A stretch of 64,000 bases of DNA from a bacterium. GTDB lineage: Bacteria; Myxococcota; UBA727; JAUIJE01. This document shows positions 1 to 9,071 of the stretch, piece by piece. The notes below the pieces were generated by a model. The model had not been told where the DNA came from, did no database searches, and worked only from the letters and a program-made list of their open reading frames with translations. The stretch spans positions 372,001 through 436,000 of the forward strand of contig JAUIJE010000006.1 of assembly GCA_030431455.1 (NCBI GenBank). The letters run 5' to 3'. Made by a program: the position numbers and the translations under genes. Within the stretch, counting starts at the first letter, position 1; each line of letters starts with the position of its first letter.

Positions 1-547
1 CGCGCTCCATCCCGCCCGCGTCGGGGGCGACGATCACGAGGTCGTCCGGCTTTTGTCCGTCGGAGCAAAACTGCTCCTTGAGGTCCGCGAGCATGATCGG
101 CATCGCGTAGAGGTGGTCGAAGGGCACGTTGAAGAACCCTTGAATCTGGCCCGCGTGCAACTCCATGGAGATGACCCGGGTGGCGCCGGCCGCGGACAAC
201 AGGTCCGCGACGAGCTTGGCGGTGATGGGCGCGCGGGGCGCGACCTTGCGATCCTGTCGGCCGTAGCCGTAGTAGGGGATGACGCAGGTGATCTCTTCGG
301 CCGACGCGCGCTTGAGCGCGTCGGTCATCACCAACATCTCCATGAGGTTCTCGTTGGTGGGTGGGCAGGTCGACTGCAACACAAACGCGTGCAGCCCGCG
401 CACGCTTTCGCCCACCTCCACCATCGTCTCCCCGTCGGAAAAACGTGTGACCCGTGCGTCCCCGAGGGGCATCTCGAGGATGTGCGCCACCTGGTGGGCG
501 AGGTCGGGGTTCGAGTTGCCGGCAAAGATTTTGATTTCGCTCGTCAC
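1..547 (-). CDS. prs: Ribose-phosphate pyrophosphokinase, N-terminal part (cut by left window edge)
   Basis: Cytosolic enzyme making PRPP from ribose 5-phosphate and ATP, the entry point to nucleotide, histidine and NAD synthesis. About 182 residues are visible. They begin VTSEIKIFAGNSNPDLA and carry the family hallmarks in order: the early SDGE segment, the PPTNENLMEML stretch, PYYGYGRQDRK (flexible catalytic loop) followed by PITAKLVADLL, the ELHAGQIQGFF segment, and the start of the PDAGGMERA region where the window ends. The GTG start at 547 places the conserved IKIFAGN beta strand right after the N-terminus, as in known enzymes. The gene diverges from the YbeD-like gene across about 210 bp. 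The identity is secure; the remaining C-terminal residues, including the PRPP loop, lie outside. Confidence 0.95.
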   Translation of the reverse strand, partial: MTSEIKIFAGNSNPDLAHQVAHILEMPLGDARVTRFSDGETMVEVGESVRGLHAFVLQSTCPPTNENLMEMLVMTDALKRASAEEITCVIPYYGYGRQDRKVAPRAPITAKLVADLLSAAGATRVISMELHAGQIQGFFNVPFDHLYAMPIMLADLKEQFCSDGQKPDDLVIVAPDAGGMER

Positions 548-761
548 GGTGTGTCCCGGGAATGATCGTGGCCCTCTTTAACCCGGCGAACGCGATCGTT
601 GAACCGTCCGGATCGAGTCTGTTCACGTCGAAAATCGCCCGACGCGGGTGTAGGCGAACGGACGACCCCGTCGCCTGGGCACGCCCCCGCGCGTTCGTTA
701 CAATCAACCTGTGAAGCGTGACGAAGCAGGCCCGTTGATCGGCTGGTCGTTGGGGGCGGGG

Positions 762-1037
762 ATGAAGCGCCGGCCCCTCGAGGAGCTCCTGGACTTTCCG
801 TGCACCTACACGTTCAAAGCGGTCGGGCTGGCCACCCGTGACCTCGCCGGCTCCTTGCGGCGCGCGGTCCAACGGGTGCTCGGCCGCGGCATCGAAGACG
901 ACGAGTGCCGGGTGCGCGACAGCGCGGCCGGGCGCTACCAAGCGGTAACCTTCGAATTTCGTGTGGAAAACGGCGACGAGTTGTACTCCGTGTACCGGGT
1001 GCTCCAGGCCGACGAACGGGTGAAATACATCCTGTGA
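762..1037 (+). CDS. YbeD/DUF493 family protein
   Basis: Small soluble protein of 91 residues with the YbeD (DUF493) fold, a ferredoxin-like ACT-type domain whose molecular role is not established. The start MKRRPLEELLDFPCTYTFKAVG lines up with the LNELLEFPTPFTYKVMG opening of E. coli YbeD, and the end (ENGDELYSVYRVLQADERVKYIL) matches the usual C-terminal helix and strand. I chose the ATG at 762, preceded by a GGGGGCGGGG stretch, because the in-frame GTG at 711 would add 17 residues the family lacks. It stands alone between prs (divergent) and tamB, 84 bp downstream. Confidence 0.8.
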   Translation: MKRRPLEELLDFPCTYTFKAVGLATRDLAGSLRRAVQRVLGRGIEDDECRVRDSAAGRYQAVTFEFRVENGDELYSVYRVLQADERVKYIL

Positions 1038-1121
1038 CGGGCCCGGTGCGGGCGGCCCGAAATGAAGCATCCGCGAGCCTGGACCGTTAGTGTGTAGGCC
1101 CCTGACGGGTGTGATCCCGCG

Positions 1122-4100
1122 ATGATCGTTCGACGACGCTACCGGCTCTTGTTTGGCCTCGCCCTCACCGGCGGCGCGCTGTGGTTGTTGCTGCGCGCGG
1201 TCACCAGCCAGCCGTCGGTGGACCTGTTGGTCGAAGAGCTGTCGGTGCGCTTGTCCAAGGAGTTTGGCCTCACCCTCACCGTGGGCAACGTCGACGTGGC
1301 GCCCGAGCAGGCCCAGGTGGTGCTGTCCCCGGTGCTGGTCCGCGACGCCGACGACGAGGTGTTGTTCTCCGCCCAGCGCATCGAGTTGAGCCTGTTGCCC
1401 CTGGAGCTGTTCCAAAAGCGGCTCGCGGTGCGCTCCCTGGTCATCGAAGAGCCGTTCCTCCACGTGCGGCTGCGCAAGGACGGTTCCATCGCGGGCATTC
1501 GCGTCCCCGAGGGGGCGAGCCCCGCCGACGACCCGCTGGTCAAGCTCGACGTCCACGACTTCCGGGTGTTGCGCGGCAGCGGCCGGCTCAGCGTGGAAGA
1601 ACTCGGCGAGGTGGTGTTCGAAAGCGTGACCAGCCGCTTGCGGGGCAGCGGCCCCGACGGGCACCGGCTGAAGTTCTCGGTGGGGCAAGCGGCGTTCACC
1701 CACAACAAGGGCAAGGTCACCACCGAACGATTCGGCGGTCGCATCGTGGTGTTCGGCGACGGCCTGCTCGAGCCCGAGCGGGTGTCGATCTCGGACATCA
1801 CCCTGCGCAGCGAAGCGGGCACCGTCGACGTGGCCGGCAACGTGTTGATCGCGGCCTACGACAAGCTGCCGGCGTTCGATGTCACCGTGCACGGGTCGGC
1901 CGACTTCCAGCGCCTGCTGCAGCCCTTTGACCTCCCGGTGGGGGTCGAGGGCCAGGTCGCGGCCACCGTCAATGTCTCTGCAGAGCAGGGGGCGCAGGCC
2001 CTCAAGGCCGAAGGCCATGCCGATGTCGAGGCCCTGCAGGTCGACGGCTACGACGTGGGCACGCTCCGGGGGGCGTTTGTCGGGGACCGCGACAAAATCG
2101 TGTTCCCCCGGGCGACCTGGCAGGTGGCCGACGCCCTGTTGCGGTGCCAAGGCACGTTTCATCTCGATGAGAACATCACCTACCAGTACGAAGTGAGCGG
2201 CGCGGACCTGTCGATTTACAGCCTGCTCGACGGTCTGCAGATCGGTGGGTCTTGGACCGACGTGCGCGTCGACGGGGACGTGGTGGGGGACGGGCAGGTC
2301 CTGCCCGAGTTTCTCGTCCGGGGGCATGGCCGGGGCCACTTTCACGACTTGCTGGTGGCGAGCCGGGACGCGCGCCGGGCCCGGCCGGGGGATGTGGTGC
2401 TGACCAACCAACGCGACATCGGGGTGGACGCGGAGTTCTTCGCGGACATGTCCCACCTGCGGCTGGACGGTTTTATCGACGACGGTTGGACCCGGGCGGA
2501 CGGCACGGTGATCTTGCACTTCTCGGCCACCGAGGGGTTGGAGATCGTGGCCGACGGGGCCCAGGGCGATTTCAAGAGCGTGGGCGAGCGGGTGGGGTCG
2601 CTGCCCTTGACCGGCGCGGGTGGCTTCCGCCTCGAGGTGGGCGGCCCCTACGCCGACCCCTGGGTGCAGGTCGACGCGGTGGGCAAAGACATTGCGGTGG
2701 ACGGCTTCCCGGTGGCCGACCGGGGCGCGGCCTTGATCGGCTACCGCGACGGCAAGATGACCCTCACCGACATCGATGCGCAAAAAGGGAAAAGCCAGTT
2801 CGGCGGGACGCTGGCTTTGGACTGGTTCCGCAAGCACGACCGGTACCGCATCGTCGACGACGAGGGCCACGAGATTGTGCCCTTCGTGACCGAGTCGGTG
2901 CCGGGCTTGGCGGTGGACGCGGACTTGGTGGTGACCCGGGGCCGGGCCGAGGACCTGCGCGCGATGATCCCGGCCCGATTCGGCGACAGCGGGGTGCTCG
3001 GCTTTTTCCGCACCCTCGACGTCGACGGGCCGGTCACCGCGCAGGTCACGACCACGGGCTACATCGGGGACGGGACCGTCGACCACCTGGTCGGCGGGGG
3101 ACAGGTCACGGTCTTGCCCACCGCGCGGTTGTTGGGCCAGACCCTCACCGGGGGGCAGGTCGACGTGCGGCTGACCCCCGACCGCATCTACGTCGACCCC
3201 TTGCGCCTGGAGGCCGCGGGCGGGGAATGGCGGTTCGGCGGTTCGATCAAGCGCGCCACCGGGGACACCCAGGGGGATTACCGGGTGAACGAAGTGGCGC
3301 TGTCGGGCCTGGACGCGCTGCAAGGCGCGGGCACCTTCACCGGCCAGCTGTTGTCCGAGGGTCGCGTCACCGGTGACATCGCCAACCCGGTGGTCGACGG
3401 CCGGGTCCAGCTGCGCGGCGCCCAGTACGACGACATCCCCCTCCGCGACGCGTTCCTCACGTTGCACCACGAGGACCGGGTCGCCCACCTCCACGGGCCC
3501 GTGCTCGGCCGGCGGGGGCAGGGTGAGTTCGAAATCGCCACCACCGCGCCCTACGCCTACAGCGCGGACATCGACGTCAACCGTGGCCCGGCGGTGGACC
3601 TGTTGCCCCCGGACATGATTCCCCAAGACCTCGACGTCTTCACCGCCGGCACCCTCGCCGCGAGCGGCGCGCTCTCCACCATGAGCGAGAGCCGGGGCAC
3701 GATTCAACTCGCCACCCTCGAGATCGACCGGCCCGACCTCCCGGTCAAAAACACCGCGGATGTGCTCGCCCACTTTCGCGGCGACAGCCTCACCATCGAC
3801 CAGTTCGAGCTCGCCACCCCCCAACGCGACGCGCTCTCCCTGTCCGGCACCCTCAGCACAGAAACATTGGGTCTCACCGTGCAGTCCAAAGGCCAGCTTT
3901 GGTTCTTCACCCACTTCATCGACGCCCTCACCAGCGCCCGGGGCGGCTACGACCTGCAACTCTCGGGGACGGGGACGTGGGACAGCCCCCGCTGGGCCGG
4001 GACCGCCACCCTCACCCGGGCCACCTTCAACGTGGCTGACTTCCACCCCACCATCCGCGGGGTCGACGCCAACCTGCGGTTCCAAGGCCGTCACGTCATC

Positions 4101-5225
4101 GTCGAACAAGCGGTGGGCAAACTCGGCGACGCCCCCTTCGACCTCGACGGCACCGTGCGTCTCGCCGGTCTCAGCCCCGACCGCTACGACCTCAAAATGG
4201 CGTTCAAGGACTTGAAGCTCAAGATCCCCGAATGGCTCCCCACCCGCACCAGCGGCACCGTGACCCTCACCGGCCCGGCCGACTTCCCCACCCTCGGCGG
4301 CGAGGTCGAACTCCTCCAGGCCACCTACACCGAAGACATCAACGTCGACCGCATGCTCCCCGAGTTCCGTCGTCAACTGCGCCGCCCCTTGGTGTTCGAC
4401 AAGACCGAAGAAGACCTGCGCTACGACATCCACCTCGTGTCCCCGGGGGGCATCGTTGTGCACAACAACATTGCGGATATCGAGGCCAAGGGTGACCTCT
4501 ACCTCGTGGGCACGGACGAGCGCACCGGGCTCAAAGGCAACCTCTCCCTGCTCAGCGGCACCGCGGTGTTCCGCAACAACACCTACCGCCTCACCCGGGG
4601 CACGGTGGAGTTCACCGACACCTACCAGGTCTCCCCGTTGCTCGACATCGACGCCGAGACCCGGGTGCGCGACTACGACATCACCGCCCGGCTCAACGGG
4701 CCGCTGCGGGATTTGCGCATCGACCTCTCGAGCCAGCCCGAGCTCGCCGAGATCGACATCCTCGCGTTGCTCACCTTCGGCTTCACCCAGCTCGAGCTGC
4801 AGAACACCACCGTGAGCGCCGGCGCCGCCGGCCTCGAGGTGGTCAGCGCCTACACCGGGCTCGACCAGGAGGTGCGCCGCATCCTCCCCGACGCGGTCCG
4901 GGGCAACGGCGTGCTCACCGTCGACGAGCTGCGCCTGACCTCACAGTTCTCCTCGCGCCAGCAGTCCAATGTGCCTGCGGTGCGCGTGGGCTTCGAGGTC
5001 AACCCTGGCTTTTGGGGCCTCGACGGCAGCAAGCTGCGGCTCCAGTCCACCCTGCTCGACGCCACCGGACAGGGCACCGACCAAAGCGTGGAGTGGGAAA
5101 AGCGGTTCGACAACGATCTGCGGTTCCGGCTCACCTGGCGCAGCCAAGACCGCGGCGCTTGTCCCCAATGCACCAACCAATGGGGCGACGTCGGCGCGGA
5201 CTTGCGGTACCGCTGGGAGTTCTAG
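1122..5225 (+). CDS. tamB: TamB-like translocation/assembly module (AsmA/TamB superfamily)
   Basis: Very long periplasm-spanning protein of 1367 residues. The N-terminus is a basic stretch (MIVRRRYR) followed by one hydrophobic segment at about residues 8-24, an inner-membrane anchor. The body is repetitive beta-strand sequence typical of the AsmA/TamB bridge-like lipid-transfer fold. The last 350 residues contain the DUF490 signature, with alternating strands such as GNLSLLSGTAVFRNNTYRLTRGTVEF followed by the Asp- and Leu-rich LAEIDILALLTFGF, and end in an aromatic residue, RYRWEF. TamB proteins link inner and outer membranes and are implicated in autotransporter insertion and phospholipid transport. 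No tamA/BamA-like gene is adjacent. A strong GC hairpin follows the stop at 5231-5253. Confidence 0.85.
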   Translation: MIVRRRYRLLFGLALTGGALWLLLRAVTSQPSVDLLVEELSVRLSKEFGLTLTVGNVDVAPEQAQVVLSPVLVRDADDEVLFSAQRIELSLLPLELFQKRLAVRSLVIEEPFLHVRLRKDGSIAGIRVPEGASPADDPLVKLDVHDFRVLRGSGRLSVEELGEVVFESVTSRLRGSGPDGHRLKFSVGQAAFTHNKGKVTTERFGGRIVVFGDGLLEPERVSISDITLRSEAGTVDVAGNVLIAAYDKLPAFDVTVHGSADFQRLLQPFDLPVGVEGQVAATVNVSAEQGAQALKAEGHADVEALQVDGYDVGTLRGAFVGDRDKIVFPRATWQVADALLRCQGTFHLDENITYQYEVSGADLSIYSLLDGLQIGGSWTDVRVDGDVVGDGQVLPEFLVRGHGRGHFHDLLVASRDARRARPGDVVLTNQRDIGVDAEFFADMSHLRLDGFIDDGWTRADGTVILHFSATEGLEIVADGAQGDFKSVGERVGSLPLTGAGGFRLEVGGPYADPWVQVDAVGKDIAVDGFPVADRGAALIGYRDGKMTLTDIDAQKGKSQFGGTLALDWFRKHDRYRIVDDEGHEIVPFVTESVPGLAVDADLVVTRGRAEDLRAMIPARFGDSGVLGFFRTLDVDGPVTAQVTTTGYIGDGTVDHLVGGGQVTVLPTARLLGQTLTGGQVDVRLTPDRIYVDPLRLEAAGGEWRFGGSIKRATGDTQGDYRVNEVALSGLDALQGAGTFTGQLLSEGRVTGDIANPVVDGRVQLRGAQYDDIPLRDAFLTLHHEDRVAHLHGPVLGRRGQGEFEIATTAPYAYSADIDVNRGPAVDLLPPDMIPQDLDVFTAGTLAASGALSTMSESRGTIQLATLEIDRPDLPVKNTADVLAHFRGDSLTIDQFELATPQRDALSLSGTLSTETLGLTVQSKGQLWFFTHFIDALTSARGGYDLQLSGTGTWDSPRWAGTATLTRATFNVADFHPTIRGVDANLRFQGRHVIVEQAVGKLGDAPFDLDGTVRLAGLSPDRYDLKMAFKDLKLKIPEWLPTRTSGTVTLTGPADFPTLGGEVELLQATYTEDINVDRMLPEFRRQLRRPLVFDKTEEDLRYDIHLVSPGGIVVHNNIADIEAKGDLYLVGTDERTGLKGNLSLLSGTAVFRNNTYRLTRGTVEFTDTYQVSPLLDIDAETRVRDYDITARLNGPLRDLRIDLSSQPELAEIDILALLTFGFTQLELQNTTVSAGAAGLEVVSAYTGLDQEVRRILPDAVRGNGVLTVDELRLTSQFSSRQQSNVPAVRVGFEVNPGFWGLDGSKLRLQSTLLDATGQGTDQSVEWEKRFDNDLRFRLTWRSQDRGACPQCTNQWGDVGADLRYRWEF

Positions 5226-5290
5226 ATTTTGAGGGGGGAGTCCCTCCCCCCTCGGCCCTCACGCTTCGCAAGCTCGGCGATATCGGCTGG

Positions 5291-5328
5291 CCATTCCGAA
5301 GGAATGGCTTAAGCAACGCGAAGCGTTG
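5291..5328. repeat. Double-palindrome repeat, copy 1
   Basis: Two small perfect stem-loops in tandem: CCATTCCGAAGGAATGG at 5291-5307 and CAACGCGAAGCGTTG at 5314-5328, each with a 3-nt loop (GAA) and separated by 6 nt. A second copy lies at 5395-5432. The arms are identical in the two copies while loops and spacer differ, which is what compensating or structure-constrained evolution of a REP-like element would give. No transposase is nearby. Confidence 0.75.
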
Positions 5329-5394
5329 CCACCCCACTCCCCCCTCGAATCCTCCCTGGCCTCCGGCCGTCGGATTCGGCGTCGTGTGCGATGG

Positions 5395-5432
5395 CCATTC
5401 CGGAGGAATGGTTTACCCAACGCAAAGCGTTG
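5395..5432. repeat. Double-palindrome repeat, copy 2
   Basis: Second copy of the element at 5291-5328, in the same orientation: CCATTCCGGAGGAATGG at 5395-5411 and CAACGCAAAGCGTTG at 5418-5432. Arms are identical to copy 1; the loops are GGA and AAA instead of GAA and GAA. The 104-bp spacing and the similar flanking context suggest local duplication of a small mobile or regulatory repeat. Confidence 0.75.
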
Positions 5433-5503
5433 CCATCGCATACGTCCAGTCAGGGAATCGCAACTCGCTGAGGTTTTGCAGTGTGCATTCGCTCTGGGGT
5501 ACG

Positions 5504-5528
5504 AAAAACGGAGCCCTCGCGGGCTCCG
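5504..5528 (-). terminator. Intrinsic terminator of the peptidoglycan-active gene
   Basis: Read on the minus strand, an 8-bp stem (CGGAGCCC with GGGCTCCG, 5509-5516 and 5521-5528) is followed at once by five T residues (5504-5508). It lies 20 bp past the stop codon at 5549. Confidence 0.85.
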
Positions 5529-5548
5529 TGCTCGGGGTGATGGGTGGC

Positions 5549-7642
5549 TCAGTCGATGTATTTGTCGATGAGGGGCAGCATCGCGTCCCACTTGAGCAGG
5601 CCGGTCTTGCGTCCGGGGGGCACGCGGATGATGCGGCCGCCGCTGCCCACCGAGGTGCCACCCGGGTGGTAGGGGTGCGGGTTGCTGTCGCTGGGCTTGA
5701 ACATGAAGCTCTCGCCGGTCTCTTTGGCCCGTCGGGTGAACGAGCTGTTCGGGCCCGAGATGTAGGCGGTGGCGGCCACCGCGATGTCGCGTTGGCTCAT
5801 GTTCGGGCCCACGGTGACCCCGGCGGTTTTGGCGTTGCGCTTGAAATGCTCGGCCGCGATGACCGCGCTTTGCAGGCGGGACCGCTCGGTGTCGGTGCCG
5901 CGCTCCCAGGTGCCGAGCCCATGTTTCTGCAGGATCGCGTTGCCGTCGGCGGTGGACACGTGGCGGGGGTCGAGACCGTAGCCGCTTTCGGGGCCGTGGG
6001 TCGACGAGCGCAGGGTGCCCGAGCCGGACTCCTGCGCGTGGATCGCGCCGATGAACGACGCGGGCACCCCGGTGAGGGCGGAGGCCCGTTTGTACGTCTC
6101 GGCGTGCTTGGGCACCTCGCGGGCCAGGGACCGTCCCTTGGCGCTCGCTTCTGCGGCCGCGACTGCAGCGGCATTGGGGGTGAAGTTCGCCGAGGTCGCG
6201 GTGCCGTCCGCGGTGGTGTTGTCATTGGCCGCGGGGGCGGCGCCGAGGGCGGACCAGGTCTGGGGCCCGACGATGCCGTCGACGGTGAGGCCGTTGGCGC
6301 TCTGGAAGCGGCGCACGGCGCGTTCGGTGTTGGGCCCGAAATCGCCGTCTACCGCGCCGGGGGAATAGCCGGCCGCGGCCAGGCGGTTCTGCACGTCCCG
6401 CACCGCTTCGCCGTCCGCCCCCCGCCGCAGGGTCGGGGTGTTGACCGGCGCAGTCGAGGTGGCGCCCGGCCCAGAGACATTGCCGGGGGACGTGGACTGC
6501 CCGCTGGTCACCGGGTCTTGGCCGTTGACGACGGTGACCCCGATCTTGCCAGGGTTCCCGCTGCTGTTGACGTCCCCCCAGAACCGTTGCCATTCCTGCG
6601 GGGGCAGGGTCAGGCACCCCGCGCTCGACGTGGTGTTGGTGCCCCCTTGGTGAAAGAGCATGTCGTTGCTGGTGCCCATTTGGTCGCGGCTGTCGAAGTT
6701 GCCGTCTTGGTTGGTGTCCCGCTCGGCGGCCTGGGTGCCGGTGGGGCGCAATGCTTTGGCATACAAAGATCCCGGTTGGCGCTGTTCGCGGCCGTAGTGC
6801 ACGCCGGTTTGGTACTCGTAATGGCCCTCGGGGACCCGGCCGAGGTCCCGGCGGCCGTCCCCGTTGATGTCTTCCCCGAAGCGGCCCGCGCTGCTCCCCG
6901 CGGGGTCGGTGTTGCCTTGGTAGTCGCGCACGTGTTTGGTGCCGTCGGCGTCCTTCCAGGCCATCACGAACTTGTCGTTGTAGACGCCGCCCCGGGGCGC
7001 GGTCTTGTAGTTTTGGTCGGTCCGGAATGCCATCACATTGCGGTCGCCGGGCTGGTCTTTCCAAGTCCCGCCGCGCTCTTCGACCATGCGTTGGTAGGCG
7101 TCGTATCGTTCCGCTTCGGTGGTGGGCGGGGTGGTCGCCTCCACCGCGCCGGCGCGTTCGGTGCTGGGGTTTTGCAGGCCGGTGCTGACGTTGACCCCGG
7201 GCTCGGCGGGTTGGTTGGTTTCCCGATCTGCGCGGGCTTGGGCGTCGGCGGCCACCGCGGTCTTGCGGGCGGCGGCCTGGGCTTCGGGGGTGGCGGCGAC
7301 GCGACCGGCCTGGGCGGGTTCGGCCGCGACCTGGGGGTTGTCGAGGGCGCGCATGGTGTCGGGCCCGATGCGGCCATCGACCTGAAGGCCCTGCTGGCGC
7401 TGGAAGTCGCGCACCGCTTGTTCGGTCTGGGCCCCGAAGCGCCCGTCGACGCGGAGGTCGGCGCCCTGTTCATTGAGGCGTTTTTGGGCCGCGGCCACGT
7501 CGAGCCCGCGATCGCCGGCGTCGAGCACGCGGCTGCCCCGGCGCACCGGGTCGAGGGTGCTGTCGGGGCCCTGGGCGCGCTGCGGTGCTTGGGGGCGTTG
7601 GCGCGGTTGGGTGTTGGATTGGGGAATAGCGGTGGCGACCAT
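5549..7642 (-). CDS. Modular peptidoglycan-active protein: two PG-binding domains, central GC-motif domain, lysozyme-like domain
   Basis: Protein of 697 residues. Order: a Gln/Pro/Arg-rich N-terminus with no signal peptide (1-40); PG_binding_1 domain (about 45-102); Ala-rich linker; a central domain (about 180-375) with two DxNxDG calcium-loop-like motifs (258-266, 309-320) and HQGGTNTTSSAGCLTLP around Cys343, which recalls the HxxxxSxGC active site of L,D-transpeptidase-like (YkuD) domains; second PG_binding_1 domain (about 408-466); and a C-terminal lysozyme/transglycosylase-like domain (about 505-640) with candidate catalytic Glu538 in AIHAQESGSG. The start MVATAIP at 7642 was chosen because the frame continues upstream only as antisense of the amidohydrolase. 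It probably cleaves or remodels cell wall, perhaps of other bacteria. How it leaves the cytoplasm is unclear. Confidence 0.75.
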   Translation of the reverse strand: MVATAIPQSNTQPRQRPQAPQRAQGPDSTLDPVRRGSRVLDAGDRGLDVAAAQKRLNEQGADLRVDGRFGAQTEQAVRDFQRQQGLQVDGRIGPDTMRALDNPQVAAEPAQAGRVAATPEAQAAARKTAVAADAQARADRETNQPAEPGVNVSTGLQNPSTERAGAVEATTPPTTEAERYDAYQRMVEERGGTWKDQPGDRNVMAFRTDQNYKTAPRGGVYNDKFVMAWKDADGTKHVRDYQGNTDPAGSSAGRFGEDINGDGRRDLGRVPEGHYEYQTGVHYGREQRQPGSLYAKALRPTGTQAAERDTNQDGNFDSRDQMGTSNDMLFHQGGTNTTSSAGCLTLPPQEWQRFWGDVNSSGNPGKIGVTVVNGQDPVTSGQSTSPGNVSGPGATSTAPVNTPTLRRGADGEAVRDVQNRLAAAGYSPGAVDGDFGPNTERAVRRFQSANGLTVDGIVGPQTWSALGAAPAANDNTTADGTATSANFTPNAAAVAAAEASAKGRSLAREVPKHAETYKRASALTGVPASFIGAIHAQESGSGTLRSSTHGPESGYGLDPRHVSTADGNAILQKHGLGTWERGTDTERSRLQSAVIAAEHFKRNAKTAGVTVGPNMSQRDIAVAATAYISGPNSSFTRRAKETGESFMFKPSDSNPHPYHPGGTSVGSGGRIIRVPPGRKTGLLKWDAMLPLIDKYID

Positions 7643-7807
7643 AAACCTGCTCCGGGGTGTTGGGTGGACAGGTTTGTTTTCGGGAACCGGGCGGGACCGG
7701 CGCTCGGGGGATCGACCTACGACGCGCGCAGAACGTAGGACACTCTCCGTCCTCGTACCGGATGATGCGACATGAAGGGGGATGTGGGACAGGATGCTAA
7801 GGGTTTG

Positions 7808-7813
7808 ATTATA
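7808..7813 (-). promoter_or_regulatory. Possible -10 box for the peptidoglycan-active gene
   Basis: On the minus strand this reads TATAAT, the sigma-70 consensus, inside a short AT-rich island of an otherwise GC-rich divergent spacer (7643-7892). It would give a leader of roughly 160 nt. No good -35 hexamer is seen 16-18 bp upstream, so this is tentative. Confidence 0.3.
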
Positions 7814-7892
7814 TTGGACGATCGGCCGGGCTTCTGCGGCCCGGGGACAATCGCGGGGACGGGTCCGCCTGGCCTCTGTTAGCGTCCCGCGC

Positions 7893-9071
7893 ATGCTGGC
7901 GTTGGTGGCAGAGGCGGTGTTTACCGGGGAATCACGGACCCCGCTGATCGAAGGCGGGGCGCTGCTCATTGACGGCGGCATCATCCGCCAGGTGGGCCCG
8001 GCCAAACACGTGGTCAAGAAGTCGATGACCCGCATCGATGTCGAGGGGGTGGTGTTGCCCGGCCTCATCGACGCCCACACCCACGTCTGCCTGTCCGCGA
8101 GCGCGGACCCGGGCAGAGACATTGCGAACGAACACCCCACCCGCACCACCGCCCGCGCCATCCGCAGCCTGCAGCAACATGTGGACGCAGGGGTCACCAC
8201 CATTCGTGATGTCGGGGGCGTGCACGGCATCGACCTCGAGCTGTCGCGCCTGCAGCGCGAAGGGTTCGTGGAAGGCCCCGAGGTGTTCGCGGCCGGACGT
8301 TTGGTGTGCATGACCGGGGGCCATGCTTGTTTTTTGGGCATCGAGGTCGATGGGGGCGATGAGGCGCGCAAGGCCGCGCGGTCCCAGCTGAAAGCGGGGG
8401 CCCGGCTGCTCAAGGTCATCGCCACCGGGGGCATCATCACCGAGGGGGTTCGCCCGGGCGCGGCCCAGCTCACCGTGGCCGAGATGCGCGCGGTGTGTGA
8501 GGAAGCGGCCAAGGCCCAAAAGGTCGTGGCCGCCCACGCCCAGGGCAGCGAAGGGATCGAAAACGCCCTCGAGGCCGGCTGCCACAGCATCGAGCACGGG
8601 TTCTGGCTCAGCGACCGGGCCATCCGCACCATGAAGCAACAGGGCCGGGTGCTGGTGCCGACCTTTGCCGCGTTGCGCACCATGCGGGCGCGCGCCGACC
8701 AGCTGCCCGCGTTTATTCGTGACAAGCTGGACGAGGTCGAACGACCCCAGATGTCGTCGTTCAAGCGGGCGGTGGCGGCGGGGGTGGTGGTGGCGTGCGG
8801 AACCGACGCGGGTACGCCCTTCAACCCGCACGGCAACATCAAAGAAGAGCTGGCGGCGTTCTCCGAGGCCGGGCTCGACCACGAGAGCGTGTGGCGGGCC
8901 GCGACCACCGGCGGTGCAGCGGCATTGGGGATCGACGACCGCGGGGTGCTGACCCCCAACCGCCGGGCCGACGTGATCGCGGTGTCCCGCGACGTGTTTC
9001 AGGACCCGCGTCAGTACGACCGGCCGCGGCTGGTGATGCAACGCGGCGAGGTTCTGCGGGGGCCGACGTGA
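7893..9071 (+). CDS. Amidohydrolase (imidazolonepropionase/prolidase-like metal-dependent hydrolase)
   Basis: Metal-dependent hydrolase of 392 residues in the amidohydrolase superfamily. The metal site is complete: DAHTH (Asp60, His62, His64), a candidate carbamylated Lys174 in RLLKVIATGG, His215 in AAHAQG, His235 in SIEHG, and Asp305 in CGTDAGTPF. Superfamily members near this one hydrolyse cyclic amides or Xaa-Pro-type dipeptides; the substrate here cannot be told from sequence. The N- and C-terminal strands that form the small beta-sandwich (GALLIDGGIIRQVGP and RADVIAVSRDVFQDP) are present, so the protein is full length. Its stop overlaps the start of the ferredoxin gene, so the two are translationally coupled. 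Confidence 0.85.
   Translation: MLALVAEAVFTGESRTPLIEGGALLIDGGIIRQVGPAKHVVKKSMTRIDVEGVVLPGLIDAHTHVCLSASADPGRDIANEHPTRTTARAIRSLQQHVDAGVTTIRDVGGVHGIDLELSRLQREGFVEGPEVFAAGRLVCMTGGHACFLGIEVDGGDEARKAARSQLKAGARLLKVIATGGIITEGVRPGAAQLTVAEMRAVCEEAAKAQKVVAAHAQGSEGIENALEAGCHSIEHGFWLSDRAIRTMKQQGRVLVPTFAALRTMRARADQLPAFIRDKLDEVERPQMSSFKRAVAAGVVVACGTDAGTPFNPHGNIKEELAAFSEAGLDHESVWRAATTGGAAALGIDDRGVLTPNRRADVIAVSRDVFQDPRQYDRPRLVMQRGEVLRGPT

Larger units (their letters stand above)
5226..5548. other. Gene-free interval between tamB and the peptidoglycan-active gene, with hairpins and a repeat pair
   Basis: No convincing reading frame. The interval begins with a 10-bp stem hairpin (GAGGGGGGAG at 5231-5240 pairing with CTCCCCCCTC at 5244-5253, 3-nt loop) just after the tamB stop; it has no T run, so it may act as an RNA stabiliser or a weak terminator. 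It then holds two copies of a double-palindrome repeat and ends with an intrinsic terminator that serves the minus-strand gene. Confidence 0.7.

Noticed and set aside
5012-7738. 908-codon open frame on the plus strand opposite the peptidoglycan-active gene
   Set aside because: It is a GC-rich antisense shadow: Gly/Ala/Arg-rich with no domain, while the opposite strand has clear domains.
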